Of a DNA stretch of 64,000 nucleotides, positions 9,277-17,506 are shown in pieces; the first letter of the stretch is position 1; each line of letters starts with the position of its first letter. The translations under genes and the position numbers were made by a program. The stretch is from the NCBI RefSeq assembly GCF_030817415.1, contig NZ_JAUSZI010000002.1, positions 434,001 to 498,000 of the forward strand, written 5' to 3'. The notes under the pieces are model-generated. The model made no database searches. It saw only the letters and a list, made by a program, of their open reading frames with translations, and was not told where the DNA came from. Origin of the DNA: Streptomyces umbrinus. GTDB taxonomy: Bacteria > Actinomycetota > Actinomycetes > Streptomycetales > Streptomycetaceae.

Positions 9277-10412
9277 GCCTCCGTACGGCCGACGGTGGAG
9301 ATGAAGTCGATGGGCCGGGGCGAGGAGCCGTCCAGCGCCAGGTCGGCGGCGATGTCGCCGAAGGCGGGCGAGAGCTTGAAGCCGTGGCCGGAGAAGCCGG
9401 CGAGCAGGATCACGTTCTCGGCGCCGGGCAGGGGGCCGACCAGGGGGCGGCTGCTCTCGGTGTAGCCCTCCATGTAGACGGAGAGCCGGGTCGGGTCCGG
9501 GTGCAGGTCCGGCACGTGACGCCCGATCAACTCGGAGAAGATCTCCAGCTCTTCCGGCCGCACCGTCCGGTCCAGCTGGTTCGGGTCGCCCGCCGGCTGG
9601 TGCAGGGCGCGGGACAGGCCGAGCTTGACCGAGATGCCGTCCGGGGAGGGCAGGCCGTAGCAGTGGGTGGGCGCGGTCCGGATGAACGCCGGGCGCTCCT
9701 CACCGAACCAGGCCTCGGGCGTGGTGGGCACGTACCAGGCGCTGACGAGGCGGCGGACGTCCACCTCCCACGGCAGGTCGGGCAGCAGGTCGTTGACCCA
9801 CGGTCCGGGGGTGACGACGGCCGTTTCGAAGCGTTCGCTGCCGGAGTCGGTGCGGATCTCGACGCCGCCCGCGACGGGGACGATCTCGCGGACCGTGCTG
9901 TAGCGGTGGATCACCGCGCCCAGCTGCTCGGCGCGGCGGGCGGCGGTCTGGATGGTCAGCTCCGGGCGGATGAAACCGGCGCGGCGGTCGAGCACGGCCG
10001 CGTCGCCTTCCTCTATGCGGTACTGGGGGAATCGTTTCGCCAGAAGCTCGGCATCCAGCACCTCGTGGTCGAGATCGTGCTCCGCGATGGACTCCAGGAC
10101 GGTGGCCATCTGGTGGTGCCAGATCGGCCCCATCAGCAGACACCCGGTCAGCCGTCGCAGCTCACGGCCGGTCTCCTGCTGCAGCTGCCCCCACAGCGCG
10201 TCCGCGTGCTTGAGCAGCGGGACGTAGCGGGAGTCCTCGAAGTGCGCGCTGCGGAAGATCCGGGTCTCACCGCCGGCGGCACTGCGGTCGTGGCCGGGGG
10301 CGAACCGGTCGTACCCGACGACCTCGGCACCCCGGGCCGCCAGCCGCCAGGCGGCCTGGCTGCCCATCGTTCCGACGCCGACGACGGCGACGCGCTTCCT
10401 GGCAGCTGACAC
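9273..10412 (-). CDS. FAD-dependent amine oxidase of the sarcosine/N-methyltryptophan oxidase family
   Basis: A 379-residue flavoprotein of the MSOX/SolA family, which oxidise secondary amines (N-methyl amino acids) with oxygen, releasing peroxide. The Rossmann motif is VVGVGTMGSQAAWRL; GGETRIFRSAH and GFSGHGFKLSP are family hallmarks. In monomeric sarcosine oxidase a Cys about 30 residues before the GFSGHGFK motif binds FAD covalently; here the corresponding stretch is SVYMEGYTESSRP with no Cys, so FAD is probably held non-covalently or the protein belongs to a sister group. The start is GTG 10412 behind GAAAGGAAAG. It is the first gene of the operon, 281 bp from the divergent IclR gene. Confidence 0.88.
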   Translation of the reverse strand: MSAARKRVAVVGVGTMGSQAAWRLAARGAEVVGYDRFAPGHDRSAAGGETRIFRSAHFEDSRYVPLLKHADALWGQLQQETGRELRRLTGCLLMGPIWHHQMATVLESIAEHDLDHEVLDAELLAKRFPQYRIEEGDAAVLDRRAGFIRPELTIQTAARRAEQLGAVIHRYSTVREIVPVAGGVEIRTDSGSERFETAVVTPGPWVNDLLPDLPWEVDVRRLVSAWYVPTTPEAWFGEERPAFIRTAPTHCYGLPSPDGISVKLGLSRALHQPAGDPNQLDRTVRPEELEIFSELIGRHVPDLHPDPTRLSVYMEGYTESSRPLVGPLPGAENVILLAGFSGHGFKLSPAFGDIAADLALDGSSPRPIDFISTVGRTEA

Positions 10413-10581
10413 AGGACTTTCCTTTCGTATCGCCGGGGCGCATGCTGAGCGCCCGACATGAGGCTGATCGATTCGAGTCGGTTTGGACGGGGGCCGGGCC
10501 CCTTTCCTTCTTCGGGCCCTCGGCTCACAGCCGCCGTGTCTCGCGGTGCCGGCCACTTCTTCGGGATCCATCCGCTGGGCC

Positions 10582-10618
10582 GTGCCACATTGTGGAACGC
10601 TGTGCTAGAATCTGGCAC
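10582..10618. promoter_or_regulatory. 37-bp dyad, candidate IclR operator (site 1)
   Basis: The site is bounded by GTGCCA at 10582-10587 and its inverted copy TGGCAC at 10613-10618. The interior contains GTGGAACGC and GCTAGAATC, and ATTGTGGAAC/GTGCTAGAAT form an imperfect inner dyad. Thirty of 37 positions match the site at 11671-11707 in the same place relative to the second IclR gene. It lies in the 281-bp space between the operon and the first IclR gene, so it could control both. TAGAAT at 10606-10611 may also serve as a -10 box. Regulation is inferred. Confidence 0.6.
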
Positions 10619-10693
10619 GAGAATGACAGCGGCTCGGAGGGGAGTCAAGAGGGTGTCCATCAGAAGTTCCGAGGATTAACGGGGGGAAATCGG

Positions 10694-11446
10694 ATGGAAA
10701 TGAAGAGCGTGACCAGATCGCTGCGCATCCTGGAGGCGGTCGCCCAGCATCAGCCGGTCACCGTCGGGGAGTTGACGAAGCTCTTCGGCCTGCCCAAGTC
10801 GACCGTGCAGCGCACCCTGGTCACCCTGGCCGAGTCGGGCTGGCTGCGCGCGAACCGCAGGGACACCACGCGCTGGGAGATCGGCGCCCGGGTGCTGGCC
10901 GTGCGACCCGCGGCCCTCCAGGGCTCCAGCCTGTTCGCCGCCGCCCGCGAACCCATGATCCGACTCCGGGACACGGTCAACGAGACCATCCATCTCTCGG
11001 TACCCGACGCACTGCACAGCATGGTCGTCGTCGACCGCCTCGACTGCGACCACCCCGTACGGACCTTCCACACCATCGGCGACACCTCACCGCTGCACGC
11101 CACCGCCGTGGGGCGCGCGATCCTCGCCCAGCTCCCGAATCGGGACGTCGAGGAACTCGTCGCTCAGGGCCTGGAGCGCTTCAGCGACACGACCCCCGCC
11201 GACCCCGACGAACTGCGCGCCGAGCTCGACCGGATCCGCACCCACGGCTACGCGGTCAACCGGAATCAGTACCGGCCGGGCGTCTGCGCCCTCGCCGCAC
11301 CCGTGCTCGACGAAAGCGGGACACCGCTGGCCGCCGTGGCGGTCTCGATGCCCGACTCCCGGTACGACGCGGACCGGGAGTCCGAGTGGGGCGGCCACGT
11401 CGCCGGCACGGCGAAGGAGATCAGCGGACGCCTACTGGGCGGCTGA
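10694..11446 (+). CDS. IclR-family transcriptional regulator 1
   Basis: A 250-residue IclR-type regulator. Residues about 1-65 form the winged helix (LRILEAVAQHQPVTVGELTK, then GLPKSTVQRTLVTL as recognition helix) and the rest is the GAF-like effector domain (SPLHATAVGRAILAQLP, a common signature). The ATG follows a purine-rich GGGGGGAAA. It is transcribed away from the catabolic operon, and the shared upstream region holds the 37-bp dyad, so it likely controls the operon and itself in response to a pathway metabolite. Its first ~145 residues are nearly identical to the next gene; the effector-binding C terminus has diverged. Confidence 0.93.
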   Translation: MEMKSVTRSLRILEAVAQHQPVTVGELTKLFGLPKSTVQRTLVTLAESGWLRANRRDTTRWEIGARVLAVRPAALQGSSLFAAAREPMIRLRDTVNETIHLSVPDALHSMVVVDRLDCDHPVRTFHTIGDTSPLHATAVGRAILAQLPNRDVEELVAQGLERFSDTTPADPDELRAELDRIRTHGYAVNRNQYRPGVCALAAPVLDESGTPLAAVAVSMPDSRYDADRESEWGGHVAGTAKEISGRLLGG

Positions 11447-11477
11447 CGGAAGGCGGCGGCCCAAAAGGGCCCCGGAC

Positions 11478-11527
11478 CGGCGAGGGCCGGCTTGCGCGCG
11501 TCGGAGCGTGCGGGCCGGCCCTCGCCG
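11478..11527. terminator. Long hairpin terminator after IclR 1
   Basis: A perfect 14-bp inverted repeat, CGGCGAGGGCCGGC (11478-11491) and GCCGGCCCTCGCCG (11514-11527), with a 22-nt loop, about 30 bp after the stop. A smaller GGCCC-AAAA-GGGCC hairpin (11458-11471) lies just before it. No U-run follows, as is common in high-GC actinomycetes. It implies the two IclR genes are separate transcripts. Confidence 0.6.
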
Positions 11528-11670
11528 CATGCCAGGGCAGCCATCGCCCTGGGCCCGACCAGGGGATGCGCAGGCCCAGGGAGGCCACCCGGCACGGCGG
11601 GGCGGGGCGAGGCCGCCCCCGCCGTCCATGGCCGCGAAGGTCATGGCGGCTCCGGCCGACCATCGACGCC

Positions 11671-11707
11671 ATGCCATATCGTGGAACGCCATGCTAGAAT
11701 CCGGCAT
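11671..11707. promoter_or_regulatory. 37-bp dyad, candidate IclR operator (site 2)
   Basis: Same architecture as site 1: ATGCC at 11671-11675 and GGCAT at 11703-11707 as outer arms, with GTGGAACGCC and GCTAGAATCC inside. Of the seven changes from site 1, the first and last positions (G to A, C to T) change together and keep the outer arms complementary. It lies about 75 bp before the second IclR start. Confidence 0.58.
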
Positions 11708-11782
11708 GAATTATGCCCGCGGCTCCGGGGAGGGAGTCACACGGTGAGCACGACGAAGCCACGCGACTGACGGGGGCCCCGG

Positions 11783-12532
11783 ATGGAAATGAAGAGCGTC
11801 ACCAGGTCACTGCGCATCCTGGAGGCGGTCGCCCGGCATCAGCCGGTCACCGTCGGGGAGTTGACGAAGCTCTTCGGCCTGCCCAAGTCGACCGTGCAGC
11901 GCACCCTGGTCACCCTCAACGAGGCGGGTTGGCTCAGGGCCAACCGCAGGGACACCACACGCTGGGAGATCGGCGCCCGCGTCCTCGCCGTACGACCCGC
12001 CGCTCTCCAGGGCTCCAGCCTGTTCGCCGCCGCCCGCGAACCCATGATCCGACTCCGGGACACGGTCAACGAGACCATCCATCTCTCGGTACCCGACGCA
12101 CTGCACAGCATGGTCGTCGTCGACCGCGTCGACTGCGACCACACCGTTCGGACCTTCCACCCGATCGGCGACACCTCACCGCTGCACGCCACGGCCACCG
12201 GGCACGCGATCCTTGCCCAGCTCCCGAATCCCGAGGTCGACGAGTTCGCCACGGGCACGTTCGAGGGGTACGGCGACGAGACCATCACCGACCCCCAGGA
12301 GCTGCGCACGGAGCTCCAGCGGGTCAGGGAGCGTGGCTACGCCGTCAACCACAACCAGTACCTCCAGGGGATCTGCGCCATCGCGGCACCCGTCCTGGAC
12401 GGTGACGGCGTCCCGCTGGCCGCCGTGGCCATCTCGCTGCCCGACTCCCGCTTCGAACCCGGCCGGCTCGACGAGCTGGGGCGGCTGGTGACCGAGACAG
12501 CAACGGAGATCACCGCCCGCCACCTGCGCTGA
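11783..12532 (+). CDS. IclR-family transcriptional regulator 2 (tandem paralogue)
   Basis: A 249-residue IclR regulator. The N-terminal half is almost residue-for-residue the same as the gene at 10694 (including GELTKLFGLPKSTVQRTLVT and the start of the effector domain), while residues beyond about 150 differ more. This is a recent tandem duplication in which DNA binding is conserved and ligand sensing is changing. It has its own 37-bp dyad upstream. Both regulators probably bind the same operators, giving either cross-regulation or competition. Confidence 0.92.
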   Translation: MEMKSVTRSLRILEAVARHQPVTVGELTKLFGLPKSTVQRTLVTLNEAGWLRANRRDTTRWEIGARVLAVRPAALQGSSLFAAAREPMIRLRDTVNETIHLSVPDALHSMVVVDRVDCDHTVRTFHPIGDTSPLHATATGHAILAQLPNPEVDEFATGTFEGYGDETITDPQELRTELQRVRERGYAVNHNQYLQGICAIAAPVLDGDGVPLAAVAISLPDSRFEPGRLDELGRLVTETATEITARHLR

Positions 12533-12557
12533 GGGCGGCTCCGCCGTGATGTTTTCC

Positions 12558-12578
12558 GCGGCCCTGCAAGAGGGCCGC
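12558..12578. terminator. Hairpin terminator after IclR 2
   Basis: GCGGCCCT (12558-12565), loop GCAAG, AGGGCCGC (12571-12578): a perfect 8-bp stem 25 bp after the stop, without a clear U-run. The following ~180 bp hold no gene that I can support. Confidence 0.5.
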
Positions 12579-12879
12579 TGGCCTCCGGGCCCGGCATGGC
12601 TGTTCCCCCTGTCGAACCACACCGCGCGGGTGCCGGCCAACGGCGGCAAACTCACCATGAGCCAGCCCGAGTTGGGGCGGCATGAGGTCACGCGAGCCCA
12701 TGCTGACCGGCACCCTGGACGCTACGGCTGCAGACCGTGCGTCTGGATCCGATTCAACAAGTCAGAGGTCCGACCACCGCCCCTCGGTGGTTGCGGAGCT
12801 TGGAACCGAACCGAGTTGTTGCGTGTGGTTACGCTCCGACTGCCGCGGCTTGCTGCGGCACCCCTTCGAGGGCCCGAAC

Positions 12880-13229
12880 CAGCGGTGGTTTGTTAGGCCG
12901 GGATGTAGAGGTGCAGGGGTCTGCCGGTGCCGAAACTCCGCGCGCGACGCGTCGAGGTACGCGTTTCCCGCCAGCCTGCCGTCGTCTACGAGTGCTTCCA
13001 ACTTGCTCAGGACCCCGTCCCGTGCCAGCACGGTCGTCGGCAGACGGCTGCAGCTGATCGCCCGGCCGGCGGCCTGGGTCGGATGCTCGGCCACGGCCTT
13101 GCCGGTGAGAGCGTCACCGGCGATCTCCATGGTGCGGTCGGCGTAGCGATCGGATGAGCCGAAGACCGCGGCGAAATTGCGGCCGACGTCGCGTACCGCG
13201 ATGAACTGTATGGCCTGGTCGGGGTGCAT
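12880..13229 (-). pseudogene. C-terminal fragment of an NmrA-type NAD(P)-binding protein
   Basis: The reading frame gives FIAVRDVGRNFAAVFGS, then DRTMEIAGDALTGKAVAE and LHPGLTNHRW, the C-terminal half of NmrA-like atypical short-chain dehydrogenases. The Rossmann half with the NAD(P) motif is missing, and the frame runs on past the family end into unrelated residues. It starts directly beside a fragment of an alpha/beta hydrolase in the opposite direction, so a deletion or rearrangement joined the two. The boundaries are approximate. Confidence 0.6.
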
Positions 13230-13255
13230 CAGGAAGGACAGGTGCCCTCGGGCGA

Positions 13256-13312
13256 GTGCCCGCCCGCTGGAACGGGACGCTGACGCTCTACAGCCACGGC
13301 TACTTCCCGGGT
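13256..13312 (+). pseudogene. Short remnant of an alpha/beta hydrolase
   Basis: The plus strand reads ARWNGTLTLYSHGYFPG, which looks like the first strand and oxyanion region of secreted alpha/beta hydrolases (the WNG...YSHGY pattern). Nothing downstream in this frame continues the fold; the sequence passes into the 3' end of the antisense permease gene. Treated as a scar, not a gene. Confidence 0.4.
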
Positions 13313-15153
13313 GCCCGAGGGCGGCCAGGTGGCGAACCGGGTCGAGACCGGACGGCGGGGAGCCGGCGTCGTTCGGTTCCGCGCCCGGGGGTGTGGCGTC
13401 GGGTTCCGCGTCGTCCCAACGCCGTGCCGGACACGGCCAGGACTGAGAGGAGGACGAGGGCGCAAGCCGGGCCGAGTACGGTCCAGGGGGCCAGTTCCAC
13501 GTACGGCTGGTTCTCCGACAGGAGACGGCCCCATTCTGGAGTGGGCGGCTGCTCGCCCAGACCGAGAAAGCCGAGGGAGGCCAGTACGAGGACCGCGGTG
13601 GGCAGCCGGAGCAGGGCGTTGCGCAGGACCGCGGGCAGGACCGCGGGCAGCAGGTGGTGGCGCAGCAGGTAGCGCCGGCCGGCGCCGAACGAGATCGAGG
13701 CGAGCATGTGACCGCTCGCGCGTTCCTGTTCGAGCAGTGCGGCGGTCTGGGCGGCGTACGGGGTCCATCCGACCAGGCACACGGCGCACGCGGCGCCCCA
13801 GACCGACGGCCCGGTCACGGCGGTCGTCAGGAGTCCGGCGAGGACGGCCGGCAGCGTCGCCGCCACTTCGGTCAGGCCCGCGCCCACCTGTGCGGCCATG
13901 CCGAGCAGCAGCCCGATGAGGGTGCTGGCCGCCGACACCGCGAGGGCCACGCCCGCCGTACGCACCGCCCCGTGCCCCAGTCGGGCCAGCAGATCGCGAC
14001 CGAGCGCGTCGGTGCCCAGGGGGTGCGCGGTCGAGGGAGGCAGCAGTCGGGCCGCCGTGTCCACGTGGAGGGGGTCACGCAGCAACCCGCTCACGACCAG
14101 AGCGAGCAGGGCGACGGCACAGAACCCGGCCACCCAGAGTGTGACGCGCTGTCGCGGGAGGGCCGGCGGGTGCAGGGCAGGCAGGGCGCCGTCCCGCAGG
14201 GCGGGGCCGAGGAGTGCGTGACGCAGGGCCTGGATGAGCAGGCCGGCGGCGATGCCGAGGAGGACGAGGACCAGGGTCGCGGTCTGCAACGGCGGGAGAT
14301 CCTGGGCCACCGCGGAGTCCAGGGCGAGCCGGCCGAGTCCCGGAATGTTGAAGATCTTCTCCACCGCGACCGCACCGCCGACCAGGGCCACGACGGTCGG
14401 CAGGAGCTGCGGGAGCACACCGGCCAGTGTGCGGCGCAGCGCGTGTCTGGCGATGTGGCCGGTCGAGAAGCCGAAGGCGTGCCAGGTCCGCGCCCAGGGC
14501 TCGTTGAAGGCCGCGGGCAGTGACTGGTCGAGCAGACCGCCGATCATCGCCCCGGACGGTATGCCGAGGGCGAGCGCGGGCAGCACCATGGCCTGTGGCC
14601 CCTCCCAGCCGCTGGAGGGGAACCAGCCCAGCCACACGCCGCACACGGTGGCGAGCAGTGAGGCGAGCAGGAACTTCGGCAGAGCGGCGAGGACCGCGGC
14701 CCCGGTGCCTGCCCGTGCCTGTCGCAGCCGTCGCCGGGATCCGAGATGCAGGGTACGGGCGCAGACGAGCGCGGCCACCGCGATCGTAACCACGAGTGCG
14801 CCGAGCATCAGCGTGAAGGAGACCGCGAAGGCGGACGTGACCTGGGGCAGGACCGGTTCGCCCGACACCCAGGACGTGCCCGCCTCCCCGCGCGGCAGTC
14901 CGCCCAGCCAGTGCACCAGATGTGTGAACGGTCCTTCGTCGAGGCTCAGTTGCTCACGAATGGCAGCCAGTTGCCCGGGGGTCGGGTCCTGGTCGGCGGA
15001 GCGGGCCCGCAGGACGGTCAGCGCGGGGTCGGTCCCGGACAGCCAGGGCAGCAGGGCCACGGCCGTCAGCAGCGCGGTACCGGCGGCGACGCGGGAGGCC
15101 CCCGCGCGCCACCGGACCGGGCGGGTGTCCGCACCGCCCGATGTGACGCTCAC
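13300..15153 (-). CDS. Fused oligopeptide/metallophore-type ABC permease (DppB-DppC in one chain)
   Basis: A 617-residue membrane protein in which two permeases normally encoded separately are joined. Residues about 1-325 are DppB-like (QLSLDEGPFTHLVHWLGGL, membrane helices, EKIFNIPGLGRLALDS); residues about 340-590 are DppC-like (HPLGTDALGRDLLARL and LASISFGAGRRYLLRHHLLP, the EAA loop). The start is GTG 15153, 5 nt after the stop of its lipoprotein partner. The last ~30 residues are Arg/Pro-rich and run into the hydrolase scar, so the original 3' end may be lost. No ATPase gene follows, although such operons normally carry one or two. Confidence 0.85.
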   Translation of the reverse strand: MSVTSGGADTRPVRWRAGASRVAAGTALLTAVALLPWLSGTDPALTVLRARSADQDPTPGQLAAIREQLSLDEGPFTHLVHWLGGLPRGEAGTSWVSGEPVLPQVTSAFAVSFTLMLGALVVTIAVAALVCARTLHLGSRRRLRQARAGTGAAVLAALPKFLLASLLATVCGVWLGWFPSSGWEGPQAMVLPALALGIPSGAMIGGLLDQSLPAAFNEPWARTWHAFGFSTGHIARHALRRTLAGVLPQLLPTVVALVGGAVAVEKIFNIPGLGRLALDSAVAQDLPPLQTATLVLVLLGIAAGLLIQALRHALLGPALRDGALPALHPPALPRQRVTLWVAGFCAVALLALVVSGLLRDPLHVDTAARLLPPSTAHPLGTDALGRDLLARLGHGAVRTAGVALAVSAASTLIGLLLGMAAQVGAGLTEVAATLPAVLAGLLTTAVTGPSVWGAACAVCLVGWTPYAAQTAALLEQERASGHMLASISFGAGRRYLLRHHLLPAVLPAVLRNALLRLPTAVLVLASLGFLGLGEQPPTPEWGRLLSENQPYVELAPWTVLGPACALVLLSVLAVSGTALGRRGTRRHTPGRGTERRRLPAVRSRPGSPPGRPRAPGK

Positions 15154-15158
15154 CGCCG

Positions 15159-16682
15159 CTACTTCACACGCGTGTCGACGTCGACCAGGGAGCGCTCGCG
15201 GGGGTCGAGGAGGACGCCCTCGACCCCCGTGCTGATCCCCTGCACGACCTTCTCGTGGACCAGCGGCACGACGGCGTCGGTACGCAGGATCTCCGCCTCG
15301 GCCCGCATGACCTTCTTCTGCCGCTGGGCCGTGTCTGCCTCCTCGGCGGCGGACTTGATGGCCTGGTCGACCTCGGGGTCCTTGAGTCCCGCGATGTTGT
15401 AGACGCCGTCACTGGTGTAGTCGCTCGCCAGATAGGCGACCGCGTCGCCGGTGTCGAGCAGCGTCACGCGGGAGAAGACGAGCGCGTCGTACCTGCCCGC
15501 GAGGAGATCGGCCTCCATCTGCGTGTACTCGCGTACGTCCTGCTTCACCGTGAACCCGGCCTTCTCCAACTGCTGCTGCAGTACGGTCGCGGCTTCGGGG
15601 AGTTCGGCGCGGTTGGTGTAGGTGGCCAGGCGCAGGCTCCTGCCCTTGGTCTTCGACGTGACCTGTGCGGTGGTCGCGGCCTCGGCGCGGCCGGTCACCG
15701 CGACACGGTTGTCGGCGGACCAGGGGACGGCGGGCCCGAACAGACCCTGAGCGGGGTCGGCGTATCCGCCGAAGACCGAGTCGACGAGGGCGGAACCGTC
15801 CACGGCCTCGCGGGCGGCCGCGCGCAGCGCCGGGTCGGTGAAGAGGCCGCCGCGGGTGTTGAGGACCAGGCTGTCGGTCCGCACTGAGGGCACGTCGTGG
15901 CGGGTGTCCTTGGCCAGCAGCTTCGCCTGGGCGGTGGGTATCCACTCGGCGATGTCGACGTCCTTGCCGCGCAGAGCGTTGGCGCGGGCGGTGCCGTCGG
16001 CGATCCAGGTGACGTCGATGCCGGTCGCCTTGGCCTTGCCGCCCCAGTGGTCGTCGTAGCGGTCGAGCGTGACCTTGGTCTTCCCGGTGAGCTTTGTGAT
16101 CTCGAAGGGACCGGTGCCGGTGCCGACCGGGCTGACGGTGCCGTTCTTCGCGTACGCCTTCGGGGCGAGGATGCCGAGCGCGGGGCTGGCGAGCCGCAGG
16201 GGGAGCACTGGGTCGGCCGTCTTCGTACTGATCGTGACGGTGTCGGTGTCCTCCGCCGTTGCCGTCAGGGTCACGTCGCTGAGGACGCGAGGCTTGGGTC
16301 CGGCCTTGCCGGCGTGTTCGAGCGCGTTGACAACGGACTCGGCGGTGACGTCGGTGCCGTCCTGGAACGTGGCCTTGCGTAGCTCGAAGGTCCAGGTGGT
16401 GGGATTCCTCGGGGTCCAGGACTTCGCCAGGGCGGGCGTGGCGGCCCCGTCCTGGCTCAGCGCCGTGAGGCCTTCGGTCACGGCGAGCTTGCTGAGCACG
16501 GTGGCGTCGTTGCTGTACGGGGACAGTGCCCGCACCGGTGGCACTGCGAGGGCCACCCTCAGCCGACCGCCCGATCCCGCTTCGCCGCCCGTGTCCGAGC
16601 CGCCTTCGCCGGACACGAAGCAGCCGGCCAGCAGCGGGGTGAGAGCGAGGGCCGCGAAGAGGCCGCGGGAGGTGGTTCGCAT
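15159..16682 (-). CDS. ABC transporter substrate-binding lipoprotein, family 5 (oligopeptide/nickel type)
   Basis: A 507-residue extracellular solute-binding protein. From ATG 16682 the signal peptide is SRGLFAALALTPLLAGC with a lipobox Cys; the in-frame upstream Met would put 14 extra residues before it. Family 5 features follow: SPYSNDATVLSKLAVTEGL, AKSWTPRNPTTWTFELRK and FQDGTDVTAESVV. Members bind peptides, nickel or opine metallophores. An iron-box-like palindrome lies 74 bp upstream, which favours a metal chelate. It is paired with the fused permease downstream. Confidence 0.88.
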   Translation of the reverse strand: MRTTSRGLFAALALTPLLAGCFVSGEGGSDTGGEAGSGGRLRVALAVPPVRALSPYSNDATVLSKLAVTEGLTALSQDGAATPALAKSWTPRNPTTWTFELRKATFQDGTDVTAESVVNALEHAGKAGPKPRVLSDVTLTATAEDTDTVTISTKTADPVLPLRLASPALGILAPKAYAKNGTVSPVGTGTGPFEITKLTGKTKVTLDRYDDHWGGKAKATGIDVTWIADGTARANALRGKDVDIAEWIPTAQAKLLAKDTRHDVPSVRTDSLVLNTRGGLFTDPALRAAAREAVDGSALVDSVFGGYADPAQGLFGPAVPWSADNRVAVTGRAEAATTAQVTSKTKGRSLRLATYTNRAELPEAATVLQQQLEKAGFTVKQDVREYTQMEADLLAGRYDALVFSRVTLLDTGDAVAYLASDYTSDGVYNIAGLKDPEVDQAIKSAAEEADTAQRQKKVMRAEAEILRTDAVVPLVHEKVVQGISTGVEGVLLDPRERSLVDVDTRVK

Positions 16683-16755
16683 GGAGGGTCCTGTCGTGCG
16701 GAAGAGGTGGGCATTCCTCGGCACGCAGGGGCGGCAGCGAGGGCCGCACCATCAT

Positions 16756-16774
16756 ATAAGGCAAGCCTTACCAA
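16756..16774. promoter_or_regulatory. Iron-box-like palindrome (DmdR/IdeR type)
   Basis: ATAAGGCAAGCCTTACCAA contains TAAGGC and GCCTTA as perfect arms around AA (16757-16770) and matches 12 of 19 positions of the actinobacterial iron box as I remember it (TTAGGTTAGGCTAACCTAA). It sits 74 bp before the lipoprotein start in the divergent HxlR/transporter region. Iron repression is inferred. Confidence 0.5.
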
Positions 16775-16796
16775 ACTCTCATCCGGGTGGATGAAG

Positions 16797-16811
16797 TCTC
16801 AACCATTGAGA
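16797..16811. promoter_or_regulatory. 15-bp inverted repeat in the transporter/HxlR divergent region
   Basis: TCTCAA-CCA-TTGAGA is a perfect 6-bp inverted repeat with a 3-nt centre. It may be the operator of the neighbouring HxlR regulator or another factor. There is no further evidence. The rest of the 360-bp divergent region shows no gene. Confidence 0.35.
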
Positions 16812-17042
16812 TCGTTTCCCTGAGTAGCCGCACGTCACCGGCCCGGCGAGCCCTCCAGGGCCCTGTCCAGCGATTTGGCCCGTCAGCACCCAAGGACCGC
16901 CCTCCCCAGCGTCGTGATGCATGTGCTGACGGCCTGATGATCTCCTCCAATTCCTACTGTTTGTTCGTAACGCCACGATGTGCCAGCGTCGAAGGCGACA
17001 CAAAAGGCACATCGGTGTCCGCGACGGAGAGGAACGGGCACT

Positions 17043-17462
17043 ATGCAGGACAGTGCGGGCATCGGGATGGCGGCTTCGGTCGGGCCGTGCGCGAGCATCC
17101 CCGCCGATCACATGGACTTCATCCGCCAGGTGCTCGACCGGGTGGGCGACAAGTGGAGCATGTTGATCATCGCCGTCCTGGAGGGCGGCCCGACGCGCTA
17201 CACCGACTTGCAGCGCCAGATCCCGGGCATCTCCCAGCGCATGCTGACCCACACCCTTCACCAACTCACAGAGGACGGGTTGATCAGCCGTACCGCCTAC
17301 GCCGAGGTGCCACCGCGCGTCGAGTACGCGCTCGTCCCGCTCGGCGGCGGCCTGAACGAGATCGTCAAGCAGCTGATCGGCTGGGCGGCCGACCACCACG
17401 ACGAGATCCGCGCCAACCGTTCCCGTGCCGGCACCACCGCCTCCTCCGCGTCCCGGTCCTGA
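17043..17462 (+). CDS. HxlR-family winged-helix regulator
   Basis: A 139-residue regulator of the HxlR family. The core is RQVLDRVGDKWSMLIIAVLEGG, then RYTDLQRQIPGISQRMLTHT (recognition helix) and the wing RTAYAEVPPRVEYALVPLGG. A Cys lies at about position 14; HxlR proteins often use an N-terminal Cys to sense electrophiles or redox state. I prefer ATG 17043 over the in-frame ATG 63 nt upstream, since the extra residues are Arg-rich and unlike the family. It is divergent from the iron-box transporter. Confidence 0.85.
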   Translation: MQDSAGIGMAASVGPCASIPADHMDFIRQVLDRVGDKWSMLIIAVLEGGPTRYTDLQRQIPGISQRMLTHTLHQLTEDGLISRTAYAEVPPRVEYALVPLGGGLNEIVKQLIGWAADHHDEIRANRSRAGTTASSASRS

Positions 17463-17506
17463 AGGCGTCACGCTTCACACTCGCAGGAATGAGCGATTCT
17501 GAGAGA

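Noticed and set aside
14234..15235. 333-codon plus-strand frame
   Set aside because: Antisense to the fused permease, no motif, Arg/Ser/Pro-rich.
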